Shown here: positions 17,376 through 26,848 of the stretch, in pieces | How the letters are laid out: every line of letters begins with the position of its first letter | Position numbering within the stretch: position 1 is the first letter of the stretch | The notes under the pieces: model-generated | Seen by the model: only the letters and a program-made list of their open reading frames with translations | Told to the model about the DNA's origin: nothing | Database searches by the model: none | Made by a program: the position numbers and the translations under genes | Assembly: GCF_000335475.2 (NCBI RefSeq) | Contig: NZ_ANAH02000025.1 | Span: 88,195-152,194 of the forward strand | DNA length: 64,000 bases | Source of the DNA: Cystobacter fuscus DSM 2262 | Lineage (GTDB): Bacteria; Myxococcota; Myxococcia; Myxococcales; Myxococcaceae | Direction of reading: 5' to 3'

Positions 17376-18065
17376 TCATGATGCAATCGATTGCAACAGA
17401 GCCCGGGCGCGGACGACATCCTCGGCCCGGCGCAGCGGCGCCCCGTGGGCGGGCACGAGGATGGGCTCGCCCTCCAAGGACTCCAGCAGTGTCCGCGCGA
17501 TCCGCCCCGGCTCGGTGCACAACACCGTCTTGAAGATGCGATTGATGCGCAACCCCGGAGCGCTGCCGCTCACCCAGAAGGCGAACTTCCAGAAGGGGTG
17601 GGGTGGAGGCGCGGCCTGGTTGCCCAACAACTCGTCGATATAGAGCACGGGCCGGGCCCCCCGGAGCACGCGCACCAGGGTGCCTCCGTTCTTGGAGCCG
17701 AGCAGCTCGCGGAAGACGACCTCGGGAGGGGTGGGCAGGCCCGAGAGGTCCGTGAAGGACTTCAGGCCGGGCCGGGTCAGGGCGGCGAGCGCCGCCGAGG
17801 GCGCGTAGGAGCGGGCCTCGGGATAACGGGCCTGCCACGCCGGCAGGCCCAGGTCATGTCCGGAGTGGGGGGCGACGATCGCCGTGACCCGGCCGTGGGC
17901 CTCGAGCGCGGCATGGTCCGCGTCCGACAGAACCGGCGGCGGGCTGACCACCGCGAGTTCTCCCGGGTGGAGCTGGACGGCGAACGCGTTGGTGGGCCCG
18001 AAGTGCCGGACCTCATACGCGTGGACCCACACCCCCGAACCTTCCAGCACCTCGTTCCAAGCCAT
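17376..18065 (-). CDS. metallo-beta-lactamase-fold-like hydrolase (DUF4336 type)
   Basis: A 229-residue cytoplasmic protein. N-terminal strands (VWVHAYEVRHFGPTNAFAVQL, LAVVSPPP) and the block IVAPHSGHDLGLPAWQARYP resemble DUF4336-type members of the metallo-beta-lactamase superfamily. In these the canonical HxHxDH site is reduced, and here it reads APHSGHD, so enzymatic activity is doubtful. A later GGTLVRVL..RPVLYIDELL strand and C-terminal ILVPAHGAPLRRAED complete the fold (the His is placed like the last MBL metal ligand). The ATG at 18065 is preceded by GGGGGGTGA. The 3' 400 bp of this gene is duplicated at 9782-10180. It lies 36 bases downstream of the cytochrome operon on the same strand. 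Confidence 0.75.
   Translation of the reverse strand: MAWNEVLEGSGVWVHAYEVRHFGPTNAFAVQLHPGELAVVSPPPVLSDADHAALEAHGRVTAIVAPHSGHDLGLPAWQARYPEARSYAPSAALAALTRPGLKSFTDLSGLPTPPEVVFRELLGSKNGGTLVRVLRGARPVLYIDELLGNQAAPPPHPFWKFAFWVSGSAPGLRINRIFKTVLCTEPGRIARTLLESLEGEPILVPAHGAPLRRAEDVVRARALLQSIAS
17377..17776. repeat. right copy of a ~397-bp direct repeat
   Basis: This is the parental copy, inside the intact MBL-like gene. Its partner is 9782-10180. The repeat ends within the coding sequence where the left copy meets the transposase remnant, so the left copy is the derived one. Confidence 0.85.
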
Positions 18066-18101
18066 GGTCACCCCCCGAAGCGGCGGCACGCTCCCCGCCG
18101 C

Positions 18102-18887
18102 TCAGTGCTTGCCGTACTCCAGCTTCACGCCCTTGCGCTGGGCGAAGATATAGGCCTCCATGGCCTTCATCCTCGGGTCATCCTCGGCGAGCGCCTTGCC
18201 ACGCACGGGGTTCTCGATGCACCAGTTCACCATGTCGCGCAGCAGCGCCACGCGGCCGAGCTGCACCTGGTACTTCGGATAGGTCTCCGGGTGCGTGTTC
18301 GCCCCGTCCGGGTGGCACATGTCGCAGGAGATGGCCACGGTGCTGCCCAGCTCCTTGGAGTCATGGAACACCCGGTGCCCTTCCTTCACCATCTGCTCGG
18401 CCGAGGCCTTCCACAACGCCTCGTCCCGGGCGCTGAAGGCCCCATACGTATGGCCCGCCTGTTCCTGGTCGCCCTTCTGCTTCGCGACCCCTGCCGCGTC
18501 GGAGGCGGCACTCTCCCCCTGCTTCTTCACGTCCGCCTTGGCGGCCGGCGGAGGCGTGGGCGGCTGGGCCAGGGCCACGCGAGGGGGCACCGGATCCCAG
18601 TTCGCCTGGGGGTTCTTGCGATACCACTCCGCCATGAGCTGGTCGGAGATGGCCTGGGCCTGCTTCTTGTCGATTTGCGCGGGGTCCTTCACGCCCTTGA
18701 CCTCGAGCGTCGTCTCGCCGTCGCACAGGGCGATCACCACGTTGCCCTCCGCCGAGCGGGGAACCTGATGCGTCGCGGGAGCGGGGGAGGTGCCCGGAGT
18801 GGACGCGTCCTTCGCGGACGCGGCTCCGAGCGACAGCAGACCGAGGGCGCCGAGCGCCGCGATGCCGGGTGTCTTGCGTGCGTTCAT
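18102..18887 (-). CDS. exported mono-haem cytochrome c-like protein
   Basis: A 261-residue periplasmic protein. The signal peptide is followed by a low-complexity Pro/Ala linker (about residues 28-45 and 105-145). A C-terminal domain has one haem-attachment motif SCDMCHPDG (C188, C191, H192) and possible distal methionines in KAMEAY. It is the last gene of a three-gene operon, starts 11 bases after the metallophosphoesterase stop, and has AGGAG at the right distance. The context suggests electron transfer to or from the di-haem peroxidase encoded first in the operon. The haem domain resembles small class I cytochromes. I do not recognise the N-terminal half (VIALCDGETTLEVKGVKDP). Confidence 0.8.
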   Translation of the reverse strand: MNARKTPGIAALGALGLLSLGAASAKDASTPGTSPAPATHQVPRSAEGNVVIALCDGETTLEVKGVKDPAQIDKKQAQAISDQLMAEWYRKNPQANWDPVPPRVALAQPPTPPPAAKADVKKQGESAASDAAGVAKQKGDQEQAGHTYGAFSARDEALWKASAEQMVKEGHRVFHDSKELGSTVAISCDMCHPDGANTHPETYPKYQVQLGRVALLRDMVNWCIENPVRGKALAEDDPRMKAMEAYIFAQRKGVKLEYGKH

Positions 18888-18898
18888 GGTGTGGGCTC

Positions 18899-20017
18899 CT
18901 AGTAGGACGGCAGTTTCGTCGCGGCCGGGCGGTCCTTCTTGCCCTTGGACGCGAGGTAGCTGGAGCGGACCGTGACGGGATCCCGGTCCCAGAGGTTGTA
19001 GAGCTTGTCCGCCAGCCCCTCGGCGGTCACGTCGAAGCGGCCGTCGCCGCACCCGTCGAAATTGCTGAAGGGATCCGCGCGGTTCATCTGCACCGTGAGC
19101 GAGGGCAGCCCCTCGGGGGCGTAGGGCCACGGCCACGCGGTGGACAGCATCCCGTGGAACTGGATGTTGCCGATCTGGTTGCTGAGCATCTGGTGCGTGT
19201 GGCCGTGGATGACCGTCACGTTCTCGAAGGGCCTGAGCAGCGCCTGGATCTCGTCCGCGTCCTCGGTCCAGAAGTTCCACGGCCGGTAGTATTTGTAGAG
19301 CGGCGAATGGCTGAAGATGATGAGGGGCGTCTTCTTGTCGACCTTGGCCAGGTCCTGCTTGAGCCACTCGCGGCCCGCCGCGCCCACCTCGAAGCGCGAC
19401 TGCACGCCGTTGTCGAGCCCCGCCACCGTCTGCATGCGCTCCTCGGGCGTCATGCCGCGCTCGGTCCAGAAGTCCTTCTCGTTCACGCTCATGAGCGTGA
19501 CGAAGTGCACGCCCTTGTGATCGAACGAGTACTGGGGCTCGCCGAAGTTGGTGCGCCAGTGCTCGCCCATGTCGAGGAACCAGTCGTGCTCGCCCACCAT
19601 CATGCGCACGGGCGCCTTGACCGACTTGAGGAGCTCCCGGCCCAGGTCGAGCTCCTCCTTCTTGCCCAGTTGCGCCAGGTCGCCGCCGAAGAGGACGAAG
19701 TCCGGCTGGGGATCCAACCGGTTCACGTCATCCACCGCGCGCAGGATGGAGCGCACGAAGCGATCGTTGAGCTCCTTCTTGTACAGGTGTGTGTCGGAGA
19801 TGTACGCGAAGGTGAAGCGGGGGCGGGCCGAAGGGGCGGCGTCGGCCACGCTGACGAGCTGGAAGCTGTGCGGGGTGATGAGGCTCTTGGCGGCCACGAT
19901 GCCCGCGGACAGGCCCGCGAGCTTCATGAAGCCGCGGCGATCCAACCGGCGCAGGCCCTCGAAGAAGGCGTCGCGCTCCTCGTGGTGTTTCGTCTCGATG
20001 CTCTTGATGTGCTTCAT
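18899..20017 (-). CDS. Tat-exported metallophosphoesterase
   Basis: A 372-residue calcineurin-like phosphoesterase. The N-terminus carries a twin-arginine signal (DRRGFMKLAGLSAG, R27-R28) after a charged 25-residue extension, so it should be exported folded with its metals. Metal-site motifs are complete: ISDTHLY (D75, H77), LFGGDLAQ, MVGEHDWF, FSHSPLYKY and IHGHTHQML. Its natural substrate is unknown; relatives include phosphodiesterases and purple-acid-phosphatase-like enzymes. It is the middle gene of the operon, starting 3 bases after the peroxidase stop. Pairing with two cytochromes c is unusual and suggests a combined redox/phosphoester task in the periplasm. Confidence 0.9.
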   Translation of the reverse strand: MKHIKSIETKHHEERDAFFEGLRRLDRRGFMKLAGLSAGIVAAKSLITPHSFQLVSVADAAPSARPRFTFAYISDTHLYKKELNDRFVRSILRAVDDVNRLDPQPDFVLFGGDLAQLGKKEELDLGRELLKSVKAPVRMMVGEHDWFLDMGEHWRTNFGEPQYSFDHKGVHFVTLMSVNEKDFWTERGMTPEERMQTVAGLDNGVQSRFEVGAAGREWLKQDLAKVDKKTPLIIFSHSPLYKYYRPWNFWTEDADEIQALLRPFENVTVIHGHTHQMLSNQIGNIQFHGMLSTAWPWPYAPEGLPSLTVQMNRADPFSNFDGCGDGRFDVTAEGLADKLYNLWDRDPVTVRSSYLASKGKKDRPAATKLPSY

Positions 20018-20020
20018 GGC

Positions 20021-21292
<1,272 letters not shown>

Positions 21293-21660
21293 GAACACCT
21301 CGCTCGGAATGAATCGGATCGCGTGCGTCGTTCGAAGAGGGGAGGGGGCGCCCCTCGGTCCAGGGTCCGTGTCACTAACAGGCGCTTTTATTTCCGCATG
21401 AACTCGAATCCGGCCTCGGCCCCACGGACAATTGATTGTCGGCAAGAGGTCAGTTCACACGGCCCGGGTTTTCGCCAGACAACAGGTCCCGGGGTCCGCG
21501 AGGCAGGGCGCCACCGGTCCTCTCCGCGGTGCACGTGAGGTCTCGCTCCACCAGGACTCCGCGTGACGTCGCGCCCGTGTTGGCATTTTTTCGACAGCAC
21601 CCCGGTTTATCCGGGTAGAATGGGAAAAGCAGTGAAACCCTCCACTCCAGGAGCTTCCCC
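21293..21660. other. divergent intergenic region, regulatory
   Basis: 368 bases between the peroxidase operon and the small secreted peptide gene, with no coding frame I can support. It contains an inverted repeat at 21427-21440 and an AT-richer patch (CTTTTATTTCCG near 21386). These are compatible with back-to-back promoters, which I could not resolve to -35/-10 elements. Confidence 0.5.
21427..21440. promoter_or_regulatory. inverted repeat GACAAT-TG-ATTGTC
   Basis: Perfect 6-bp arms separated by two bases, AT-rich in a very GC-rich context, 135 bases upstream of the peroxidase start. The form fits a dimeric repressor or activator site. No regulator gene adjoins it. Confidence 0.35.
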
Positions 21661-21807
21661 ATGAAGCGCATCATCGCTCTCGCCGCCGCCGTGCTCGCCT
21701 TGGGAATGGGACTTGCCTCCACGTCCGTGCAGGCCGTGGATTGTCAGCCGCCGTGCTGGAAGGATCCGATCACCGGGAAGATCATCTGCGGAACGCCCTG
21801 CCCGTAG
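21661..21807 (+). CDS. 48-residue secreted four-cysteine peptide
   Basis: A small gene that is easily missed. AGGAG lies 7 bases before the ATG. The product starts MKRIIALAAAVLALGMGLAS and continues TSVQA, a textbook signal peptide with cleavage after A-x-A. This leaves a mature peptide of about 23 residues beginning VDCQPPCWKDPITGKII and ending CGTPCP. The four cysteines are in a symmetric C-x3-C ... C-x3-C arrangement (C28, C32, C43, C47), suggesting two disulfides or a small metal site. A stable hairpin follows 10 bases after the stop, so it is a self-contained transcription unit. I do not recognise a family. Options are a structural surface peptide, a toxin or bacteriocin-like peptide, or a signal. 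Confidence 0.75.
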   Translation: MKRIIALAAAVLALGMGLASTSVQAVDCQPPCWKDPITGKIICGTPCP

Positions 21808-21816
21808 GGCGGGCAT

Positions 21817-21855
21817 CGGGCTTCGTTGCCCCCACAAGAGGGGTGACGAAGCCCG
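21817..21855 (+). terminator. hairpin after the small peptide gene
   Basis: A 10-bp stem (CGGGCTTCGT / ACGAAGCCCG) is followed inward by a TG/TG mismatch and a CCCC/GGGG stem. No T-tract follows. It is a likely terminator or mRNA 3'-end hairpin, and may also separate the peptide from the phosphoesterase gene at 21878. Confidence 0.55.
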
Positions 21856-21877
21856 CGCGGCAGGGCACGCTTGCTTC

Positions 21878-23134
21878 ATGGCGAGTCCCCTGCCGGAGAT
21901 CTCCCCCGCCGCTCATCCCGTCGCCTACCTCACGGACGTGGAGGGGCTGTGGGAGAAGCTGGCCAGTTTCTGCCGGGACAACCCCCATGTGTCGCTCGAG
22001 GCCGGAGGGCGGCTCGTCGTCCGGCCGGGCGCCACCTTCGTGTATGGCGGGGACGCGCTCGACCGGGGCCCCGACGGGCGCCGGGTGGTGCGCACGCTGC
22101 TGAATGCCTGGCGCGAGTTCCCCACGCAGGTGGTGCTGCTGGCGGGCAACCGGGACATCAACAAGCTGCGCCTGGTGCGCGAGTTGAACGGACACCCCCT
22201 GGCGCGCACGCCCGAGGAGGTGCGCCGCGCGCCCCGGCCCGTGCTCCTGCGGTGGATCTTCGCGAACACCATGGGGGCGCGCGGCGCCTTCGAGTTCCGC
22301 CACGCCGAGCTGGCCCGGGAAGAGCGCGCCGTGAGCGAGGAGGACGTGGTGGACAGCTTCCTCGAGGACCTGGCACCCGGAGGCGTGCTGCGCGACTACC
22401 TCACCGCGTGCCAGTTGGCCCACCGCATCGGCAACACCCTGTTCGTGCACGGCGGCGTGCGCGAGGAGAGCCTCGGCTTCGTGCCCTCGCGGGGCCGGGT
22501 GGAGGGGGTGGATGCGTGGCGGGAGGCGCTCAACGGCTGGTACGCCGGGCAGCTCGCGGCGTTCGCCGAGGGTCGGCTCGAGGGCGGTGTTCCGGACTGG
22601 GAGCCGCTCATCGCCTACCAGGCCCCCATCCCGGGCCAGCGCGTCAACCCCGCGAGCGTGGTGTACGGGCGCATGGCCGACGCGAACAACCATCCCGGGC
22701 TGCCTTCCGCCGGCCTCATCGCGGCGCTCGCCGACGCGGGCATCCACCGGCTCGTGGTGGGGCATACCCCGAGCGGGGATTGTCCCTCGGTGCTGCGCGA
22801 GGGGCGCTTCGAGCTCATCCTCGCGGACAACTCCTATGGCCGGGTGGAGGAGGCCTCGCGGGTGTTCCTGCGCGACGACAGCGTGTGCGTGGAGGGCGGC
22901 GTGGTGCTGGAGGATGGGCGGCACGAGCGGGTGCGCTTCCAGCTCGCGCTCGAGGACACCTCCACGCCCATTGGCCGGCAGGTGCTCGACACCGGGCACC
23001 TGGTGAAGGGACCACTCGCGGGCAGCGGGGACTGGTTGCTGTTCCGCGCCCTGCCCGGGCTCCGGGTCGAGCAACTGGCCTGGTCCCCGAGCGCGCTCGC
23101 GGGCCGCCCCCTGGGGTCCGCGCGGGCCGTATGA
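21878..23134 (+). CDS. PPP-like metallophosphoesterase
   Basis: A 418-residue cytoplasmic phosphoesterase related to serine/threonine protein phosphatases. Motifs in order: YLTDVEG (a variant of the usual GDxHG first metal motif, with Glu at the His position), YGGDALDRGPDGRR, LLAGNRDINKLRL, TLFVHGGV and VVGHTPSGD. A typical PPP enzyme has GDIHG, so the altered first motif may change metal choice or specificity. The insert between 'GNRD' and 'HGG' is long. The start at ATG 21878 has no strong ribosome site; in-frame codons further upstream overlap the peptide gene. Its stop overlaps the next start (ATGA), so the two are coupled. Confidence 0.82.
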   Translation: MASPLPEISPAAHPVAYLTDVEGLWEKLASFCRDNPHVSLEAGGRLVVRPGATFVYGGDALDRGPDGRRVVRTLLNAWREFPTQVVLLAGNRDINKLRLVRELNGHPLARTPEEVRRAPRPVLLRWIFANTMGARGAFEFRHAELAREERAVSEEDVVDSFLEDLAPGGVLRDYLTACQLAHRIGNTLFVHGGVREESLGFVPSRGRVEGVDAWREALNGWYAGQLAAFAEGRLEGGVPDWEPLIAYQAPIPGQRVNPASVVYGRMADANNHPGLPSAGLIAALADAGIHRLVVGHTPSGDCPSVLREGRFELILADNSYGRVEEASRVFLRDDSVCVEGGVVLEDGRHERVRFQLALEDTSTPIGRQVLDTGHLVKGPLAGSGDWLLFRALPGLRVEQLAWSPSALAGRPLGSARAV

Positions 23135-23925
23135 TGCCCGGCCACATGCGCCTCCTGTTCCTCGTCGTCGTGTGGCTGCTCTCCCCGCGGGCGGCGGCCC
23201 AGCCCGAGCTTCCGCCGATCGGTTCGCTCGGCGAGCGGACGCTGCTGATGTGGGGAGGGGGCCGCACGCGCGAGGAGGCGGAGTCCGTCCTGTCGTCCTA
23301 CCAGGAGCGCGCGGAGAGCTGGGCGCGCGTGGTGGAGCTCGGGCCCGGCTTCCCCCGAATCCTCGAGGGCTCGGAGGTCCCCGGCTTGCGGCCCGGCACC
23401 TATGTCGTGGTGCTGGGCGTGTGTGACCGGGCGTCGGGCACGGAGCTGGCGAAGGTGTTCAAGGCCCTGGAGCCGCTCGCGACCACGCGCTGGGTGATGT
23501 GGGAGGAGGGGGAGCCACGCGCGTGTCCGTCGATGGCGCCGGGCTGGTCGCTGGGCGGGAGCGCCCGGGTGTGGGCCAAGGGGGGCAGCCTCGCGGCGAC
23601 CCTGTTCCGCTCCATCGAAGGGGAGGGCGCGGGGGCGCGACACGGCTGGCTGCTCGTGCTCGGGCTGCTGGGCAAGGAGGACGTCACGACCACGGTCGTC
23701 GAGCCCCCGGAGGAGGGCGTTTCGTCGGAGGCGAAGCGCCTGAAGGGGGGCCGCAACGAGGTGGTGCTGGAGGAGTGGCTGAAGGATCCGACGTGCGACA
23801 CGGGGCCGCGTGCGGAGTTGCACGCCCGCACCTGGACCTTCTCCGCGCTCAAGGGGGAGCTGGTGACGAAGCAGGTGAAGAAGCCGCTGCGTCACGAGGA
23901 CTGCGCGCGGGAGCCGGGCGACTGA
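23131..23925 (+). CDS. hypothetical secreted protein
   Basis: A 264-residue protein beginning MMPGHMRLLFLVVVWLLSPRAAAQ, with signal-peptide cleavage after AAA-Q. The mature part has a region like a sporulation-related or 'SPOR-type' strand pattern (RTREEAESVLSSYQERAESW..VVELGPGFPRI..GLRPGTYVVVLGVC). That is only a resemblance. Three cysteines (in VCDRAS, RACPSM and PTCDTG) plus HEDCARE could pair in the periplasm. It is translationally coupled to the phosphoesterase gene. I assign no function. Confidence 0.75.
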   Translation: MMPGHMRLLFLVVVWLLSPRAAAQPELPPIGSLGERTLLMWGGGRTREEAESVLSSYQERAESWARVVELGPGFPRILEGSEVPGLRPGTYVVVLGVCDRASGTELAKVFKALEPLATTRWVMWEEGEPRACPSMAPGWSLGGSARVWAKGGSLAATLFRSIEGEGAGARHGWLLVLGLLGKEDVTTTVVEPPEEGVSSEAKRLKGGRNEVVLEEWLKDPTCDTGPRAELHARTWTFSALKGELVTKQVKKPLRHEDCAREPGD

Positions 23926-23935
23926 AGCCGGGGCG

Positions 23936-24388
23936 TCAGCCCACGTGGGCGCTGGACGCGGCGAAGTGCCGCTGGATGCGCTCGGCGTCGGCGACGCGCC
24001 CTGACTCCCGGAGCTTGTCGAGCGCGTACTCGAGGGCCGACTCCATGTCCGACATGGCCCGGTGGGGCATCGGCTGGGGCTTGAGGTGGAAGACGAGGCT
24101 CATCGACAGGCGCATGGCCGCGGAGGTGACGATGATGGCGTTGCAGAGCACCTGCTCGCGCAGCCGATCCGAGTTCGTGTCGAGCCACTCCGACAGTCTG
24201 CGGAGCTGATCGAGCGGGGGCATTCCCGCCTGGCGCGCGTCGGTGATGCTGACGTACGGCTCGCCCCGCTCCAGGTAGGACGCGGAGCGGGTGAGGAACT
24301 CCTCGAACTGGCCGTTCGTCATCACGCCCGCGGGGCGGAAGATGACCAGGGGCCAGAGCGAATCATCGAAGGTGAGGCGGGCACTCAT
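23936..24388 (-). CDS. hypothetical protein (STAS/SpoIIAA-like)
   Basis: A 150-residue cytoplasmic protein. Its layout (LTFDDSLWPLVIFRPAGVMT, then FEEFLTRSASYLERGEPYVSITDAR, then RLSEWLDTNSDRL) resembles small myxobacterial proteins with the STAS/SEC14-like (SpoIIAA-like) fold: strand, helix, central strand ending in D, helix. No catalytic or phospho-acceptor residue can be named. It is convergent with the secreted protein gene (10-base gap) and divergent from the amidotransferase. Confidence 0.7.
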   Translation of the reverse strand: MSARLTFDDSLWPLVIFRPAGVMTNGQFEEFLTRSASYLERGEPYVSITDARQAGMPPLDQLRRLSEWLDTNSDRLREQVLCNAIIVTSAAMRLSMSLVFHLKPQPMPHRAMSDMESALEYALDKLRESGRVADAERIQRHFAASSAHVG

Positions 24389-24516
24389 GACGGCTCCGGC
24401 GGGGGACGGATCTCGTGAGGGGACTCGGGTGGGTTCGGGGGAAACCAGCCCCCCACTGTAGCGCCGAATGGGTAGATTGCACGGGCGACCTTGCCCATTC
24501 TCATTCGGAGAGAATC

Positions 24517-25224
24517 ATGCGCGCGGTGGTGATGCAGCACGAGGAGCACGAGGGGCCGGGGATGCTCGGTCCCGCTCTGGAGGCGGCGGGGTTCACGCTC
24601 GTCAAGCGCTTCCGGAGCGTCAAGCGCGAGGACGTGGACGCGGAGCTGGTGGTGGTGCTCGGAGGCCCCATGGGTGTCTACGAGGCCGAGCGTCACCCCT
24701 TCCTCGCGGAGGAGCTCGGGCTGTTGAGCGAGCGGCTCGCGTTCTCGCGGCCCGTGCTGGGCCTGTGTCTGGGCGCGCAGTTGCTGGCGGCCGCGGCGGG
24801 CTCCGAGGTCTTCGTGGGGAAGAACGGCCTGGAGGTGGGAGTGGCCCCGGTGCGCTGGACGAAGGAAGGCCTGGCGGATCCTGTGCTCGGTGGCGTGCGC
24901 CCTCGGGCCACCGTGGCGCACTGGCACCAGGACACCTTCAAGCCGGTGCCGGGCGCCACGCTCCTGGCCTCGACGGATCGCTATACCCAGCAGGCCTTCC
25001 GGCTCGGGGACTCGTATGGACTCCAGTTCCACCTGGAACTCACCGCGGACGAGCTCGAGCGCTGGTTCACGCAGGGCGCGGAGGAGCTGGTGGAGTTGTA
25101 CGAGAAGAACGTGGACGAGCTGCGCGCCCAGCTTCCGAAGCTGCGCGCGGCGGAGGGTGAGAACAGGGAGTTGCTCGAGCGGCTCGCCCACCACTTCGCC
25201 CGGGTGGCCCGCGCCGCCCGCTGA
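24517..25224 (+). CDS. class I glutamine amidotransferase-like protein
   Basis: A 235-residue protein of the GATase1 family (GMP-synthase-like / glutamine amidotransferase). The nucleophile elbow GLCLGAQLLA, oxyanion-region GGPMGVYEAERHPFL and the His-x-Glu pair in LQFHLELTADE give a complete Cys-His-Glu triad. Such stand-alone proteins hydrolyse glutamine or gamma-glutamyl compounds; the substrate cannot be inferred. The ATG at 24517 after CGGAGAG is preferred over a reading from 24415. The C-terminal 45 residues form a coiled-coil-like helix (ELVELYEKNVDELRAQLPKL). Confidence 0.88.
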   Translation: MRAVVMQHEEHEGPGMLGPALEAAGFTLVKRFRSVKREDVDAELVVVLGGPMGVYEAERHPFLAEELGLLSERLAFSRPVLGLCLGAQLLAAAAGSEVFVGKNGLEVGVAPVRWTKEGLADPVLGGVRPRATVAHWHQDTFKPVPGATLLASTDRYTQQAFRLGDSYGLQFHLELTADELERWFTQGAEELVELYEKNVDELRAQLPKLRAAEGENRELLERLAHHFARVARAAR

Positions 25225-25230
25225 GGCGCC

Positions 25231-25321
25231 ACCTCCCTGGGAGGTGGATGGCTTCATCGGCGCCATGGAGTTCCGTCTCTCCGCGGACGAGGTGCGGGAG
25301 ATCGAGGGCGTCCTGCCGTAG
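25231..25321 (+). pseudogene. possible aldo/keto reductase tail remnant
   Basis: About 30 codons reading VDGFIGAMEFRLSADEVREI then EGVLP and a stop. This matches how many aldo/keto reductases end (a 'xNAGAxxFxLSxEEVxxIE' type helix). No upstream reductase sequence exists: the amidotransferase stop lies only a few bases before. Probably the leftover 3' end of a deleted gene. Short, hence low confidence. Confidence 0.35.
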
Positions 25322-25334
25322 CCGGAGGCCGGTG

Positions 25335-25994
<660 letters not shown>

Positions 25995-26074
25995 GAAGGG
26001 GCACGTACCCTAACGGCTCGAGTCCGCCGCCCGCAGTGGAAACCCCCTGGGGGGACGCGTATTTTGTCACCCCT

Positions 26075-26848
26075 ATGAGCGAGGTGACGGCGCCGGTGCT
26101 GCGGGTCGGCGGGCTGGAGAAGACCTACGGCGAGGTGAAGGCGGTACAGGGCGTGACGTTCCAGCTCGCTCCGGGTGAGGTGCTCGGCCTGGTGGGGCCC
26201 AATGGCGCGGGGAAGACGACCACGCTGCGCTGCCTGGCGGGCATCCTGCCCCCGTCGGCCGGACGCATCACGGTGGCGGGGTATGATCTGGCGCAGCATC
26301 CCGTGGAGGCCAAGCGCTCCCTGGCGTTCCTGCCGGACGAGCCGCGCCTCTTCGAGTACCTCACCGTCTGGGAGCACCTGAACTTCGTGGCCCGGTTGTA
26401 TGGCGTGGAGGACTGGGAGCCGCGCGCCCGGGCGCTGCTGGACGAGATGGAACTCGTGGGCAAGGAGAAGGCCCTGCCGGGCGAGCTGTCGCGCGGGATG
26501 AAGCAGAAGCTGTCCATCGCGTGCGGCTTCCTGCACACGCCGCGGCTCATCATCCTGGACGAGCCGCTCACGGGGTTGGATCCCCTGGCAATCCGCCGGA
26601 TGAAGGCCTCGCTGCGCCGGCGCGCGGAAGAGGGCACGGCGCTGGTGCTCTCCTCGCACCTGTTGCCGCTGGTGGAGGAGCTGTGCCACCGCCTGCTCGT
26701 CATCGCCGGGGGGCGGGTGGTGGCGCTGGGGACGCTGCCGGAGATCCGCGCGCGGCTGAGCGGGCCCGAGGCCGCGGGCGCGTCCCTGGAGGAGCTCTTC
26801 ATCCGCATCACCAGCGCGGCGCCCGGGCCGGAGCGCGAGGCGCCATGA
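26075..26848 (+). CDS. ABC transporter ATP-binding protein
   Basis: A 257-residue ATPase of the export-type (DRA/CcmA-like) ABC family. Walker A GPNGAGKTT (residues 41-49), Q-loop region LPDEPRLFEYLTVWEH, signature ELSRGMKQKLSIA, Walker B LIILDEPLTGLD and H-loop SSHLL are all intact. The ATG at 26075 is chosen; an upstream in-frame ATG at 26036 lacks support. Its last codons overlap the start of the permease gene (ATGA), so it energises that permease. The substrate is unknown. Confidence 0.93.
   Translation: MSEVTAPVLRVGGLEKTYGEVKAVQGVTFQLAPGEVLGLVGPNGAGKTTTLRCLAGILPPSAGRITVAGYDLAQHPVEAKRSLAFLPDEPRLFEYLTVWEHLNFVARLYGVEDWEPRARALLDEMELVGKEKALPGELSRGMKQKLSIACGFLHTPRLIILDEPLTGLDPLAIRRMKASLRRRAEEGTALVLSSHLLPLVEELCHRLLVIAGGRVVALGTLPEIRARLSGPEAAGASLEELFIRITSAAPGPEREAP

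Noticed and set aside
21570..21620. TTGGCA ... TAGAAT as a sigma-70 promoter for the small peptide gene
   Set aside because: The spacer would be 30 bases, far outside the 16-19 range.
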